Positions 1 through 5,692 of a stretch of 12,013 nucleotides of DNA are shown one piece after another. Both the position numbers and the translations under genes were made by a program. The notes beneath the pieces were generated by a model, which worked only from the letters and a program-made list of their open reading frames with translations, had not been told where the DNA came from and ran no database searches. Source of the stretch: Spirochaetota bacterium (lineage in GTDB: Bacteria > Spirochaetota > Spirochaetia > DSM-27196 > PWMO01). How positions within the stretch are numbered: the first letter of the stretch is position 1; each line of letters begins with the position of its first letter. The DNA lies in the NCBI GenBank assembly GCA_009908925.1, contig JAAAOH010000323.1:1-12013 (forward strand), in the 5' to 3' direction.

Positions 1-792
1 GATGGTTATGTGCGCATCACCGTGACGAATTACTACGATTGCACCAAACCGATGTTCCTCGTGAGATCCGACAGGTCAATACTCATGGAAGGCGAGACGA
101 CGAGCGTCTATGCGGATGTCGGTTGCGCAGGCACTCCGCTAACCGGAAAAGACATAACGTTCGACATCAAATCCGGTCCGGGTACAGTGTCGCCCGGAAA
201 TACTACTACGAATGCGTCAGGCACCGCCTCTACGACGTTCACTGCCGGAAACGAGAACTCGGTGGCACGCGCCTATTACTACTCATGTCCGACGGATGAT
301 GGCGAAATGCTCGACCGCGAAATCATGATCGCCGTTGCCCCTGACGAGTTCAACCTGCAGATCTCCTATGATCAGACGATGACTCAGCCGGACTACTCCG
401 ATACCCTCTCCTATAGTGGCACCGTTGTCATTTTGGTGACCCAGGACAACGGTGACGGCACAGCCGATGTTGCGGGTAGCGAGACCTTCCCCGTTACCGG
501 CAGCGGCACCGCAGGCGACTGCTCAACCGTGACTTCCGGCAGCGTTGATTTTACGATAACCGGAACACTGATAACCGACAGCGAAGGTTCGCAGACGCTC
601 GATCTCACCCAGGAGGTGTATTTCGATTATACCAAGACTACCTCCTGCCCGGATGAACCGCCGTTCGAGAATCCATTTGCAGGGGGTGACAGCTCGCACT
701 ACATACTTCCCGTCGAGAACGGATACACCATCGACCGAACCGACGACTATCCCGGAGTGACGAACCACATCGTGTATGTGCTGACATTCTGA
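1..792 (+). CDS. Secreted Ig-like (Big_1-type) protein, 3' part only
   Basis: The reading frame is open from base 1 to a TGA at 790-792, so the 5' end lies outside the window; the GTG at base 10 is probably internal. 263 residues are visible. Residues about 20-95 read like a bacterial Ig-like domain of the Big_1 (invasin/intimin) type: a strand with 'TTSVYADV', then a 'PLTGKDITFDIKSGPGTV' strand pair, and 'TTTNASGTASTTFTAG', the usual end of such a domain. The rest is rich in Thr, Ser, Gly and Asp, contains scattered Cys and has no membrane anchor or sorting signal at the C-terminus. It is most likely an extracytoplasmic beta-sandwich protein, possibly a lipoprotein whose signal lies upstream. 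Binding partner and function cannot be told. The gene converges on the membrane-protease gene to its right. Confidence 0.75.
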   Translation, partial: DGYVRITVTNYYDCTKPMFLVRSDRSILMEGETTSVYADVGCAGTPLTGKDITFDIKSGPGTVSPGNTTTNASGTASTTFTAGNENSVARAYYYSCPTDDGEMLDREIMIAVAPDEFNLQISYDQTMTQPDYSDTLSYSGTVVILVTQDNGDGTADVAGSETFPVTGSGTAGDCSTVTSGSVDFTITGTLITDSEGSQTLDLTQEVYFDYTKTTSCPDEPPFENPFAGGDSSHYILPVENGYTIDRTDDYPGVTNHIVYVLTF

Positions 793-793
793 T

Positions 794-812
794 GTTCGTT
801 GCCATAACGAAC
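794..812. terminator. Short stem-loop between convergent genes
   Basis: GTTCGTT (794-800) and AACGAAC (806-812) form a perfect 7-bp stem with a 5-nt loop, starting 1 base after the stop of the Ig-like gene. No T-run follows on either strand, so intrinsic termination is doubtful. It is the only stem seen in the 95-bp convergent gap (793-887), which otherwise shows nothing recognisable. Confidence 0.25.
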
Positions 813-887
813 GAGCGTGATTCCAGCCCCGAGCGTTGCGCCAACATAGACTTGGCCGGAGGTGCGGCGAAACTGTGGGACTTCCAA

Positions 888-1394
888 TCAAGCCTTCACA
901 GCCGGTGTAGAATCGGCACCGGCCTCAGCCCGGTATCGAGCCGCAAGACGGCGTACAACATGTACGCCCACAAAAACGAGAACCGGCAGCACAATGACAA
1001 CGAACATTCCCAGGAACCGTTCCGGGGCTTCAGGGCCGAAAACCCGTTCAGCGATGATGCTGTAGTCATGGCTTGCAAGGGCATACAGGTAGCGGCCCGC
1101 CGCGAACCCGAACGGAGCGCCGGCGAGCCACCATGCTTTGTGGTGTGACAGGATCACAGCAAGGATCAGATGGGACAGGATTTCAAGCGGGTAGGCGCCC
1201 CAGAGTCCGAACGGATGGGGCCGGGCCGCACTCACACTCATTCGACTACTGATATGAGCTTCGATACCCACCAGACCATACGCAACAACGTGCATGAACT
1301 CATGCCACAGGATGAGCAACGTTGTGAATGCCCCTAGAAAGAGGAACAGTAGCCCGAGAAGCATGGCTAAGCCGGCTTTGTCACTGGCCTTCAT
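888..1394 (-). CDS. Small integral membrane putative zinc metalloprotease (HExxH)
   Basis: 168 residues from ATG at 1394. The frame is open further upstream (to an ATG at 1577), but I chose 1394. GGGAG lies 5 nt before it (1400-1404 on the other strand), and the hydrophobic protein begins here. Hydrophobic segments lie at about residues 8-30, 66-83, 87-106 and 127-147. The end of the first carries H31-E32-F33-M34-H35, the zinc-binding HExxH of membrane-embedded peptidases (M50 or DUF3267-like). 'HDY' at 109-111 could supply a third ligand, but the usual M50 NPDG-type motif is not visible. The C-terminus is basic and probably cytoplasmic. If active it would cleave substrates within or next to the membrane; the substrate is unknown. 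It could also be an inactive relative. A 17-codon ORF overlaps its start by ATGA. Confidence 0.65.
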   Translation of the reverse strand: MKASDKAGLAMLLGLLFLFLGAFTTLLILWHEFMHVVAYGLVGIEAHISSRMSVSAARPHPFGLWGAYPLEILSHLILAVILSHHKAWWLAGAPFGFAAGRYLYALASHDYSIIAERVFGPEAPERFLGMFVVIVLPVLVFVGVHVVRRLAARYRAEAGADSTPAVKA

Positions 1395-1444
1395 AGTAGC
1401 TCCCGCTCGTCTGTAGTATACGCTATTAGCGGATTCCAAAACAT
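1391..1444 (-). CDS. Possible 17-codon leader ORF of the membrane-protease gene
   Basis: ATG at 1444 is preceded by AAGGAGG (1450-1456, read on the minus strand) with a 5-nt spacer, a near-ideal ribosome site. The frame encodes MFWNPLIAYTTDERELL and stops at TGA 1393-1391, which overlaps the ATG of the protease gene as ATGA. This is the arrangement expected for translational coupling. The peptide has no recognised family. A -10-like TATACT (1415-1420, minus) lies inside this ORF. If transcription began there, the leader would not be on the message, so the two readings compete. It is also possible that the ribosome site is a chance match. Confidence 0.4.
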   Translation of the reverse strand: MFWNPLIAYTTDERELL

Positions 1445-1508
1445 CCGCACCTCCTTCTGGGCAATTGACACCCGGCGGTAACACAACGAGGCAATGCACA
1501 AATAGCGC

Positions 1509-1536
1509 TTGAAGTGCGGGCCGAAAGTCATATGCT
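1509..1536 (+). promoter_or_regulatory. Candidate sigma70-type promoter for the lipoprotein operon
   Basis: TTGAAG (1509-1514), a 16-bp spacer and TATGCT (1531-1536) match the -35/-10 consensus at 4 of 6 bases each. They lie about 100 bp before the beta-helix lipoprotein start, in the divergent gap 1395-1641. The match is modest and other sites are possible. Confidence 0.25.
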
Positions 1537-1629
1537 GTAAGTGTACGGATCACGCATCCTTCGTTTTCCCGCAACAACGGCCGGACCCGGCATCAAACGC
1601 GTCTCATCCTGTCACAGATGTGATCCTAC

Positions 1630-1636
1630 AGGAGGT
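1630..1636 (+). promoter_or_regulatory. Strong ribosome binding site of the beta-helix lipoprotein
   Basis: AGGAGGT, full Shine-Dalgarno consensus, with a 5-nt spacer to the ATG at 1642. It fixes that start, which also gives a proper signal peptide. Confidence 0.8.
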
Positions 1637-1641
1637 CCAAG

Positions 1642-2943
1642 ATGCGTGCAGTACTCGTGGCCGCCGCCATCGGACCGCTTCTCCTGTGTGCCTGCTCCCC
1701 GATGTTCGGTCCGAACGAAGGAGACGCGCCCGGCGAAAACGAAGTCGGTATCTGGTATGTGGATGAGCGCGCGCCGCCGGGCGGCGACGGGCGATCGTGG
1801 GCCACGGCCTTCGTGCATCCTCAATTCGCGGTAGATGTCGCAGAAGCGGACGAAGCCGTGAAGGTGGCTCAAGGGGTGTATTTCCCCTGGAACGAGAATG
1901 AGGGAAACGCGGTCATCGCAATGAAAGCCGGAGTCGAGATTCACGGCGGTTACTACGTCGAGGACGGCGAAATGATGGCTCGGGACCCGCTTTCGTACCC
2001 GTCGATACTCGTCGGCAGCGGGGAGATGGCGGTAGGACGTGAGTCGAAGCACGTCGTACTGGGGGCGTCGAACGCTATGCTGGACGGGTTCGTGATTAGC
2101 GATGGAATGGCCACCTTAGAAACGTCGGACTTATCGGACTACGCCGATCCCACGGCGAACTCCAACCCCTGGGGCGGGGGGATGCTCAACGAGTCCGTGC
2201 GGAATCTGGTGGTACAGAACTGTGATTTTCGCTTCAACTTCGCGGAGGCCGGCGGCGGCGCGATCTGTAACGTCGATTCGACCGTGTACGTCAAACGCTG
2301 TCAGTTCTGGTTGAATCAGGCGTTACGGCTCGCGGAGGCGGACCCGTCCGCCGAGCCCGGACACTACGGAGGCGCCATCGCAGTCTGGGAGGGATATCTG
2401 GAACTGGTGAACTCGTTGTTCGTGAGCAACAATGCGGGAAGTTCGGGTGACACCTTCGTGGAAGGCTACGGCGGGGTCCTTGCAACGCGAGCGGATGGCG
2501 ACGCCACCGTGGTCAACTGTACCTGTTCGGGTGGTTACGCAGATCACGGTCTGATGCTCTATGACGACCCCGCCGACGACGGCGCCATCGAGCTGAGGAA
2601 CTCCATCCTGTGGTCCGGATCGCAGCACCATGACATGATCCGCCGGATCGACCCTGAAGATTTCGACAACGTGTCCTATTCCAACGTTGAGCTTCTTCAC
2701 GAGCAGCCTTCTTATTCGGGTCCGGGAAACCTCAACCAGGACCCCGAGTTCTACTTTAGCACGGATCCCAGTGCGCCAATGTCGTGGTCCAGACTTCGAA
2801 TTCCAGAGTTCCACCTCTGCTGCAACGCCGTGCCGGTCGAAACGGCTCCGCGACTGGACTTCACCGGGTTCTCGCGAAACGGCGGCGACGGCTGGGTGCA
2901 GATGGGGGCTCTCGAGGAGCCCTATTTCCCTGAAGGAGAGTGA
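1642..2943 (+). CDS. Parallel beta-helix lipoprotein
   Basis: 433 residues. The N-terminus is a lipoprotein signal: Arg2, a hydrophobic stretch, then L15-C16-A17-C18, a loose spirochaete-type lipobox with Cys18 as the likely lipidated residue. 'WYVDERAPPGGDGRSW' followed by 'AVKVAQGVYFP' is the usual opening of right-handed beta-helix proteins of the DUF1565/Pmp/'choice-of-anchor Q' kind. Rung-like Gly repeats occur at residues 178-180, 204-206, 243-244 and 277-278, each followed by a strand and an Asn/Cys-containing turn ('VVQNCDF', 'YVKRCQF', 'LVNSLF', 'VVNCTC'). 'LRNSILW' and 'NLNQDPEF' near the end are typical of the family. It is probably surface- or periplasm-anchored. Such folds bind or cleave polysaccharides or serve as adhesins, but no lyase catalytic set is recognised. 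Its partner gene starts 6 bp after the stop. Confidence 0.8.
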   Translation: MRAVLVAAAIGPLLLCACSPMFGPNEGDAPGENEVGIWYVDERAPPGGDGRSWATAFVHPQFAVDVAEADEAVKVAQGVYFPWNENEGNAVIAMKAGVEIHGGYYVEDGEMMARDPLSYPSILVGSGEMAVGRESKHVVLGASNAMLDGFVISDGMATLETSDLSDYADPTANSNPWGGGMLNESVRNLVVQNCDFRFNFAEAGGGAICNVDSTVYVKRCQFWLNQALRLAEADPSAEPGHYGGAIAVWEGYLELVNSLFVSNNAGSSGDTFVEGYGGVLATRADGDATVVNCTCSGGYADHGLMLYDDPADDGAIELRNSILWSGSQHHDMIRRIDPEDFDNVSYSNVELLHEQPSYSGPGNLNQDPEFYFSTDPSAPMSWSRLRIPEFHLCCNAVPVETAPRLDFTGFSRNGGDGWVQMGALEEPYFPEGE

Positions 2944-2949
2944 GGCGCT

Positions 2950-3528
2950 ATGAAACGAACTCGTGTTTCCATGGTGGTGGCGATTCTGATTATTGTGACT
3001 GTTTTCCTCGCCGGTTGTCGGCTTTTCGGCAGCGAAGATAGTAACGGAGGCGCCGGTGGCACCACCTGCACGCTGATTATCGACTCGCCGAAGAACCCCG
3101 CCGACGACGGAATCGACCGGTACTATCGGGGCTTCTATATCACAAGCTACCCGGGGTCGGCGCTCTGCCGCGTCGACCTTTGGATGTCCGCGCGGACCGC
3201 AGGTGCTTACACGCTGGGATTGACGGCCCGGGAAGACACCTACGACGGCGCAGCGCTCGGTACCTCGGAAACGTCAGTGACTTTTAGCGACGATCAGGCC
3301 GACGTCAAGGTTGTCGCGTTCCTCTTCGATACCGTCCCCTCCGTGCCGACCGGCGAGGTAGTGACGTTCGAGCTTACCACGGTAAGCACGCCGTCGGGTC
3401 CGGACACGGACCCGTTCTTCGCCCTGGCAACCGACAGCCCGAACGGCATCGTTAAGGAAACGAGCGGCACTTCGCCACCCCTGGATAGCCTGCGCGGCGA
3501 CGAGATAGCGATTCGCGTGTATGAGTGA
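2950..3528 (+). CDS. Beta-rich lipoprotein of unknown function
   Basis: 192 residues. The signal has Lys/Arg at 2-5, a hydrophobic core and a clean lipobox L20-A21-G22-C23, so Cys23 should be lipidated. GAGG stands 5 nt before the ATG. After a Gly/Ser/Asn linker, the mature part has alternating beta strands ('CRVDLWMSAR', 'AYTLGLTAR', 'VKVVAFLF', 'VVTFELTTV') with a 'DGAALGTSE' turn. This resembles the jelly-roll 'choice-of-anchor R'-type sandwich domains seen on exported proteins; the resemblance is a pattern judgement, not a confirmed family. Only 6 bp separate it from the beta-helix lipoprotein gene, so the two are surely co-transcribed and may work together at the cell surface. The hairpin at 3549-3574 ends the operon. 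Confidence 0.75.
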   Translation: MKRTRVSMVVAILIIVTVFLAGCRLFGSEDSNGGAGGTTCTLIIDSPKNPADDGIDRYYRGFYITSYPGSALCRVDLWMSARTAGAYTLGLTAREDTYDGAALGTSETSVTFSDDQADVKVVAFLFDTVPSVPTGEVVTFELTTVSTPSGPDTDPFFALATDSPNGIVKETSGTSPPLDSLRGDEIAIRVYE

Positions 3529-3548
3529 GTTCGAGCAACGCGGAGAGA

Positions 3549-3574
3549 AAAGGCCCGCTCCATGGCGGGCCTTT
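3549..3574. terminator. Bidirectional terminator hairpin between lipoprotein operon and tRNA-Asn
   Basis: AAAGGCCCGC (3549-3558), loop TCCATG, GCGGGCCTTT (3565-3574): a perfect 10-bp GC-rich stem. Read leftwards it is followed by a T-rich tail (CCTTTTCTCT), good for ending tRNA-Asn transcription 31 bp past the tRNA. Read rightwards the tail is only CTTTCC, weaker but usable for the lipoprotein operon, whose stop is 20 bp upstream. Confidence 0.8.
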
Positions 3575-3604
3575 CCGCCCCCCTGCACAGCAGGGTTTTA
3601 CAAG

Positions 3605-3677
3605 CTCCCCCGGTTGGACTCGAACCAACGACATAGTGGTTAACAGCCACTCGCTCTACCGGCTGAGCTACAGGGGA
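3605..3677 (-). tRNA. tRNA-Asn (anticodon GUU)
   Basis: Read on the minus strand this 73-nt stretch folds into a full cloverleaf. The acceptor is TCCCCTG/CGGGGGA with one T-G pair and discriminator G. The D stem is GCTC/GAGC. The anticodon stem is AGTGG/CCACT with loop CTGTTAA (GTT at the anticodon). The variable loop is 5 nt, and the T stem is GTTGG/CCAAC with loop TTCGAGT. The anticodon GUU reads AAU and AAC. The 3' CCA is not encoded; the bases after the discriminator are CTTG, so CCA must be added enzymatically. Confidence 0.97.
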
Positions 3678-3697
3678 ATGCGTTGAATGCGAGCAGA

Positions 3698-3726
3698 AAC
3701 ATACCCAAGGTCGAAAAAGTTGTCAA
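3698..3726 (-). promoter_or_regulatory. Sigma70-type promoter of tRNA-Asn
   Basis: On the minus strand, a perfect -35 TTGACA (3721-3726), a 17-bp spacer with a T-run, and -10 TATGTT (3698-3703, 4 of 6). Transcription would begin near 3691, about 14 nt before the mature tRNA 5' end. The bases just after the -10 are GC-rich (GCTCGC), as in stringently controlled stable-RNA promoters, but control is only inferred. Confidence 0.65.
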
Positions 3727-3727
3727 G

Positions 3728-3772
3728 AGCCGTCTGGCGGCCATCAGCGACTACGGACGACTACAGACGGCT
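3728..3772. repeat. 9-bp inverted repeat enclosing a 10-bp direct repeat
   Basis: AGCCGTCTG (3728-3736) is repeated inverted as CAGACGGCT (3764-3772). Between and into the second arm, CGACTACGGA (3748-3757), CGACTACAGA (3758-3767) and a decayed third copy CGGCTACCCG (3768-3777) lie in tandem. The left arm abuts the -35 of the tRNA promoter, so it could be a regulator site, or only part of a decayed intergenic repeat. Confidence 0.55.
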
Positions 3773-3781
3773 ACCCGGGCC

Positions 3782-3811
3782 CACCGTTCGGCGGCACACC
3801 GTTCGGCGGCC
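3782..3811. repeat. 15-bp tandem duplication
   Basis: CACCGTTCGGCGGCA (3782-3796) is followed directly by CACCGTTCGGCGGCC (3797-3811), 14 of 15 identical, and then by the start of a third copy, CACCGG (3812-3817). It is non-coding, downstream of the AmrS-type gene. Confidence 0.7.
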
Positions 3812-3815
3812 CACC

Positions 3816-3844
3816 GGCTATAGGCCCGCAATTGGGCTATAGCC
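3816..3844 (-). terminator. Hairpin across the stop codon of the AmrS-type gene
   Basis: GGCTATAG (3816-3823) pairs with CTATAGCC (3837-3844), continued inward by CCC (3825-3827) with GGG (3834-3836). There is one bulged G, and the loop is GCAATT. The TAG stop of the leftward gene (3839-3837) is inside the arm. No T-run follows, so it is an mRNA 3'-end hairpin or a weak terminator. Confidence 0.4.
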
Positions 3845-4844
3845 CCGCAACAGGTACCTCGGCCCCGCACTCCGAACAATGTCCGTCCCGCACGCCGGGG
3901 ACCCGCGTCCGATACCCGCTTCGTTCGATCAGCAGATTTCCGCACGAGGGGCAGTGTGTGTTGGCCGGGGCCCTGATGTTGCCGGGATAGACAAAATTGA
4001 GGTGCTCTCTGGCAATCTCGATGCGCGAGAGCAGGTGCGAGGGGCTGGTAGCCTCCGTGGTGTAGTTGAAGGTCGGGTAGTAAGCGGACATGTGGAGGGG
4101 GATGTTCGGGTCGAGCCCGGCGATGAACTTCGCAATCTCGCGGGTTTCCTCGTCGGAATCGTTCTTTCCGGGGATGACGAGGGTGGTGACCTCCACGTGG
4201 CAGCGCTCGTAGGCGATCTCTATCCCGCGCAGCACCTCTTTGAGGCCGCCTGCAAGCTCTTTTCGGTAGAAGTCTTCCTGAAAGCCCTTTAAATCGATAT
4301 TTGCCGCGTCCATGGCGGCGTAGATCTCCTTCGCGGAGTCCTCGTTCAGGTAACCTGCGGTGACGAGCACGTTCTTGAGACCGGCGTCGGCCGCCCGCTC
4401 CGCACTGTCGAGTACATACTCGGCGTGAATTGAGGGCTCGTTGTAGGTATAGGCGATGCCGAAGGAGTCCTCGCGCTGCGCCCGCGAGACGAGATCATCG
4501 GGGGAGACGCGCTCCGTGTGTGCTACCGTCGACTGGGAAATGCGATAGTTCTGACAAAACGGACAGCGGAGAAAACAGCCGAGAAATCCCACCGACAGAA
4601 TGGGCGTGCCGGGATGGAAGTGAAACAGGGGCTTCTTCTCGATGGGGTCGACGCCGAGCGCGCTGGCAGCGCCGTAGAAGGGGAGGACCAGCTCCCCTGC
4701 TTCGTTCTTTCGAACCTGGCAGAAGCCGACCTTTCCGTCAGCGATGACGCAGTTATGCGGACAGAGCCGGCAGCGGATTTTCCCGTCATCACGCTTCTCG
4801 TAAAACCGGGCCTGTGGCGTTGTCGTCGTAGGTGAATCGGACAT
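3837..4844 (-). CDS. amrS: AmrS-type radical SAM protein (AmmeMemoRadiSam system)
   Basis: 335 residues, about normal for the family. The N-terminus has a Cys group C25, C28, C32 and C42 ('CRLCPHNC...GFC'). The radical SAM cluster is C90-x3-C94-x2-C97 in 'GCFLRCPFCQN', which would bind a 4Fe-4S cluster and cleave S-adenosylmethionine. 'AYTYNEPSIHAEYV' and 'NIDLKGFQEDFYR' are characteristic of the AmmeMemoRadiSam branch (older name: PflA-like). The C-terminal pairs C298/C301 and C323/C326 form a rubredoxin-like knuckle. The enzyme is cytosolic; as far as I know its reaction is not established. Family members usually sit with AmrA (AMMECR1) and AmrB (Memo), neither of which is in this window. 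The ribosome site is weak (AGAG near the ATG). It lies 116 bp downstream of the PilZ gene on the same strand, so co-transcription is possible. Confidence 0.88.
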   Translation of the reverse strand: MSDSPTTTTPQARFYEKRDDGKIRCRLCPHNCVIADGKVGFCQVRKNEAGELVLPFYGAASALGVDPIEKKPLFHFHPGTPILSVGFLGCFLRCPFCQNYRISQSTVAHTERVSPDDLVSRAQREDSFGIAYTYNEPSIHAEYVLDSAERAADAGLKNVLVTAGYLNEDSAKEIYAAMDAANIDLKGFQEDFYRKELAGGLKEVLRGIEIAYERCHVEVTTLVIPGKNDSDEETREIAKFIAGLDPNIPLHMSAYYPTFNYTTEATSPSHLLSRIEIAREHLNFVYPGNIRAPANTHCPSCGNLLIERSGYRTRVPGVRDGHCSECGAEVPVAGL

Positions 4845-4960
4845 AACTCTATGTCAAACGTAATACCGCCGCACGTCAGTGTGAAGCAGTCCCGCGATAG
4901 GGAACCGGCGTTCCGCCGCGATTCCGTCGCCGCCGCGTCCCGCCGCCGCTCGGCACAGAC

Positions 4961-5692
4961 TCAGGAGCTCGCGTGCTCGATGGCGCGTTCCGTGTGGTTT
5001 TCGAGGTACTCCGCGATGCGCTGGCGGGCGGCCTCGTCCATCTCCTCGAAGGTCAGAGCGAGGCTCTCGGTGTTCCGAACGACGGTGCAATTGATGGTGA
5101 GGAGGTCGCCGCCGACGCGCAGCGAACAGGAGGTGAGCAGGCTTCCGCTGTCGAGGTCCTGCACGACCTGAGGGCGATGCGGTGAGAAGCGGATTCCGGT
5201 CGTGGATATGTCCTCGACGGTGCCCGGAATCAGCCGCAGATGTCGCGGGTGAGAAAACAGGAAATCGATATCGTCGAGCTCATCGGGGGTGTGCCGATAA
5301 TCGCTGCGGCTCTCGTCGAGGCGCTTGTAGCGCGTGATGATATCCCTGAGCCTGTTGAGATCCTGGCGACTCTGCAGCGATGCGTCGATAACGGCGTTCA
5401 CGCCGAGGTGCTGGGCTTTGGAGGCTTCGTTCGCGTCGAAGGATTCGCTGACAAGCAGGACGAAGATGATGCGGTCCCGCGCGTAGCTGTTTCTGAGAAA
5501 CATCAGGAACGTCTTCCAGTGACGGGGAAAATCGACGGCACTGAAGATCACCACATCGGGGGCCACCTCATCGAGGTTGTCCATCCCCTTCAGGGGGCTC
5601 CAGTACTGAATGATTTCCACCTGATGCGGGCGAAACTCGCGCGCGATGCGGTCCTGCAGTTCATCCGACTCGGTTATAAGTAGTAGCTTCAT
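4961..5692 (-). CDS. Pseudo-receiver and PilZ-domain protein
   Basis: 243 residues. Residues 1-120 follow the alternating strand/helix plan of a response-regulator receiver ('KLLLITESDELQDRI', 'PDVVIFSAVDFP', 'IIFVLLVSE', 'LGVNAVID'). Ser51 stands where the phosphorylated Asp normally is, and the conserved Lys is missing, so it is a pseudo-receiver that probably cannot be phosphorylated. Residues about 125-235 look like PilZ: R129-x3-R133, then D161-I-S-T-T-G166, an exact D/NxSxxG c-di-GMP-binding motif. It is cytoplasmic. c-di-GMP binding is inferred from these two motifs, whose spacing (28 residues) is plausible. Its ATG overlaps the stop of the exported-protein gene upstream (ATGA), and its own ribosome site is weak, so it is likely translated by coupling. 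Target unknown. Confidence 0.78.
   Translation of the reverse strand: MKLLLITESDELQDRIAREFRPHQVEIIQYWSPLKGMDNLDEVAPDVVIFSAVDFPRHWKTFLMFLRNSYARDRIIFVLLVSESFDANEASKAQHLGVNAVIDASLQSRQDLNRLRDIITRYKRLDESRSDYRHTPDELDDIDFLFSHPRHLRLIPGTVEDISTTGIRFSPHRPQVVQDLDSGSLLTSCSLRVGGDLLTINCTVVRNTESLALTFEEMDEAARQRIAEYLENHTERAIEHASS

Noticed and set aside
792..1148. Plus-strand open frame directly after the Ig-like gene
   Set aside because: It is opposite the membrane-protease gene, has no ribosome site and no domain-like sequence.
1463..1468. Perfect TTGACA on the plus strand as a promoter -35
   Set aside because: No acceptable -10 hexamer lies 15-19 bp downstream.
1395..1577. N-terminal extension of the membrane protease to the ATG at 1577
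   Set aside because: The extra 61 residues do not look like a conserved domain or signal and would run through the gap holding promoters; GGGAG plus the ATGA junction favour 1394.
4853..4858. TTGACA (minus strand) just before the AmrS-type start as a -35 box
   Set aside because: It is only 8 bp from the ATG, so the -10 and start of transcription would fall inside the gene, where no fitting -10 is seen.
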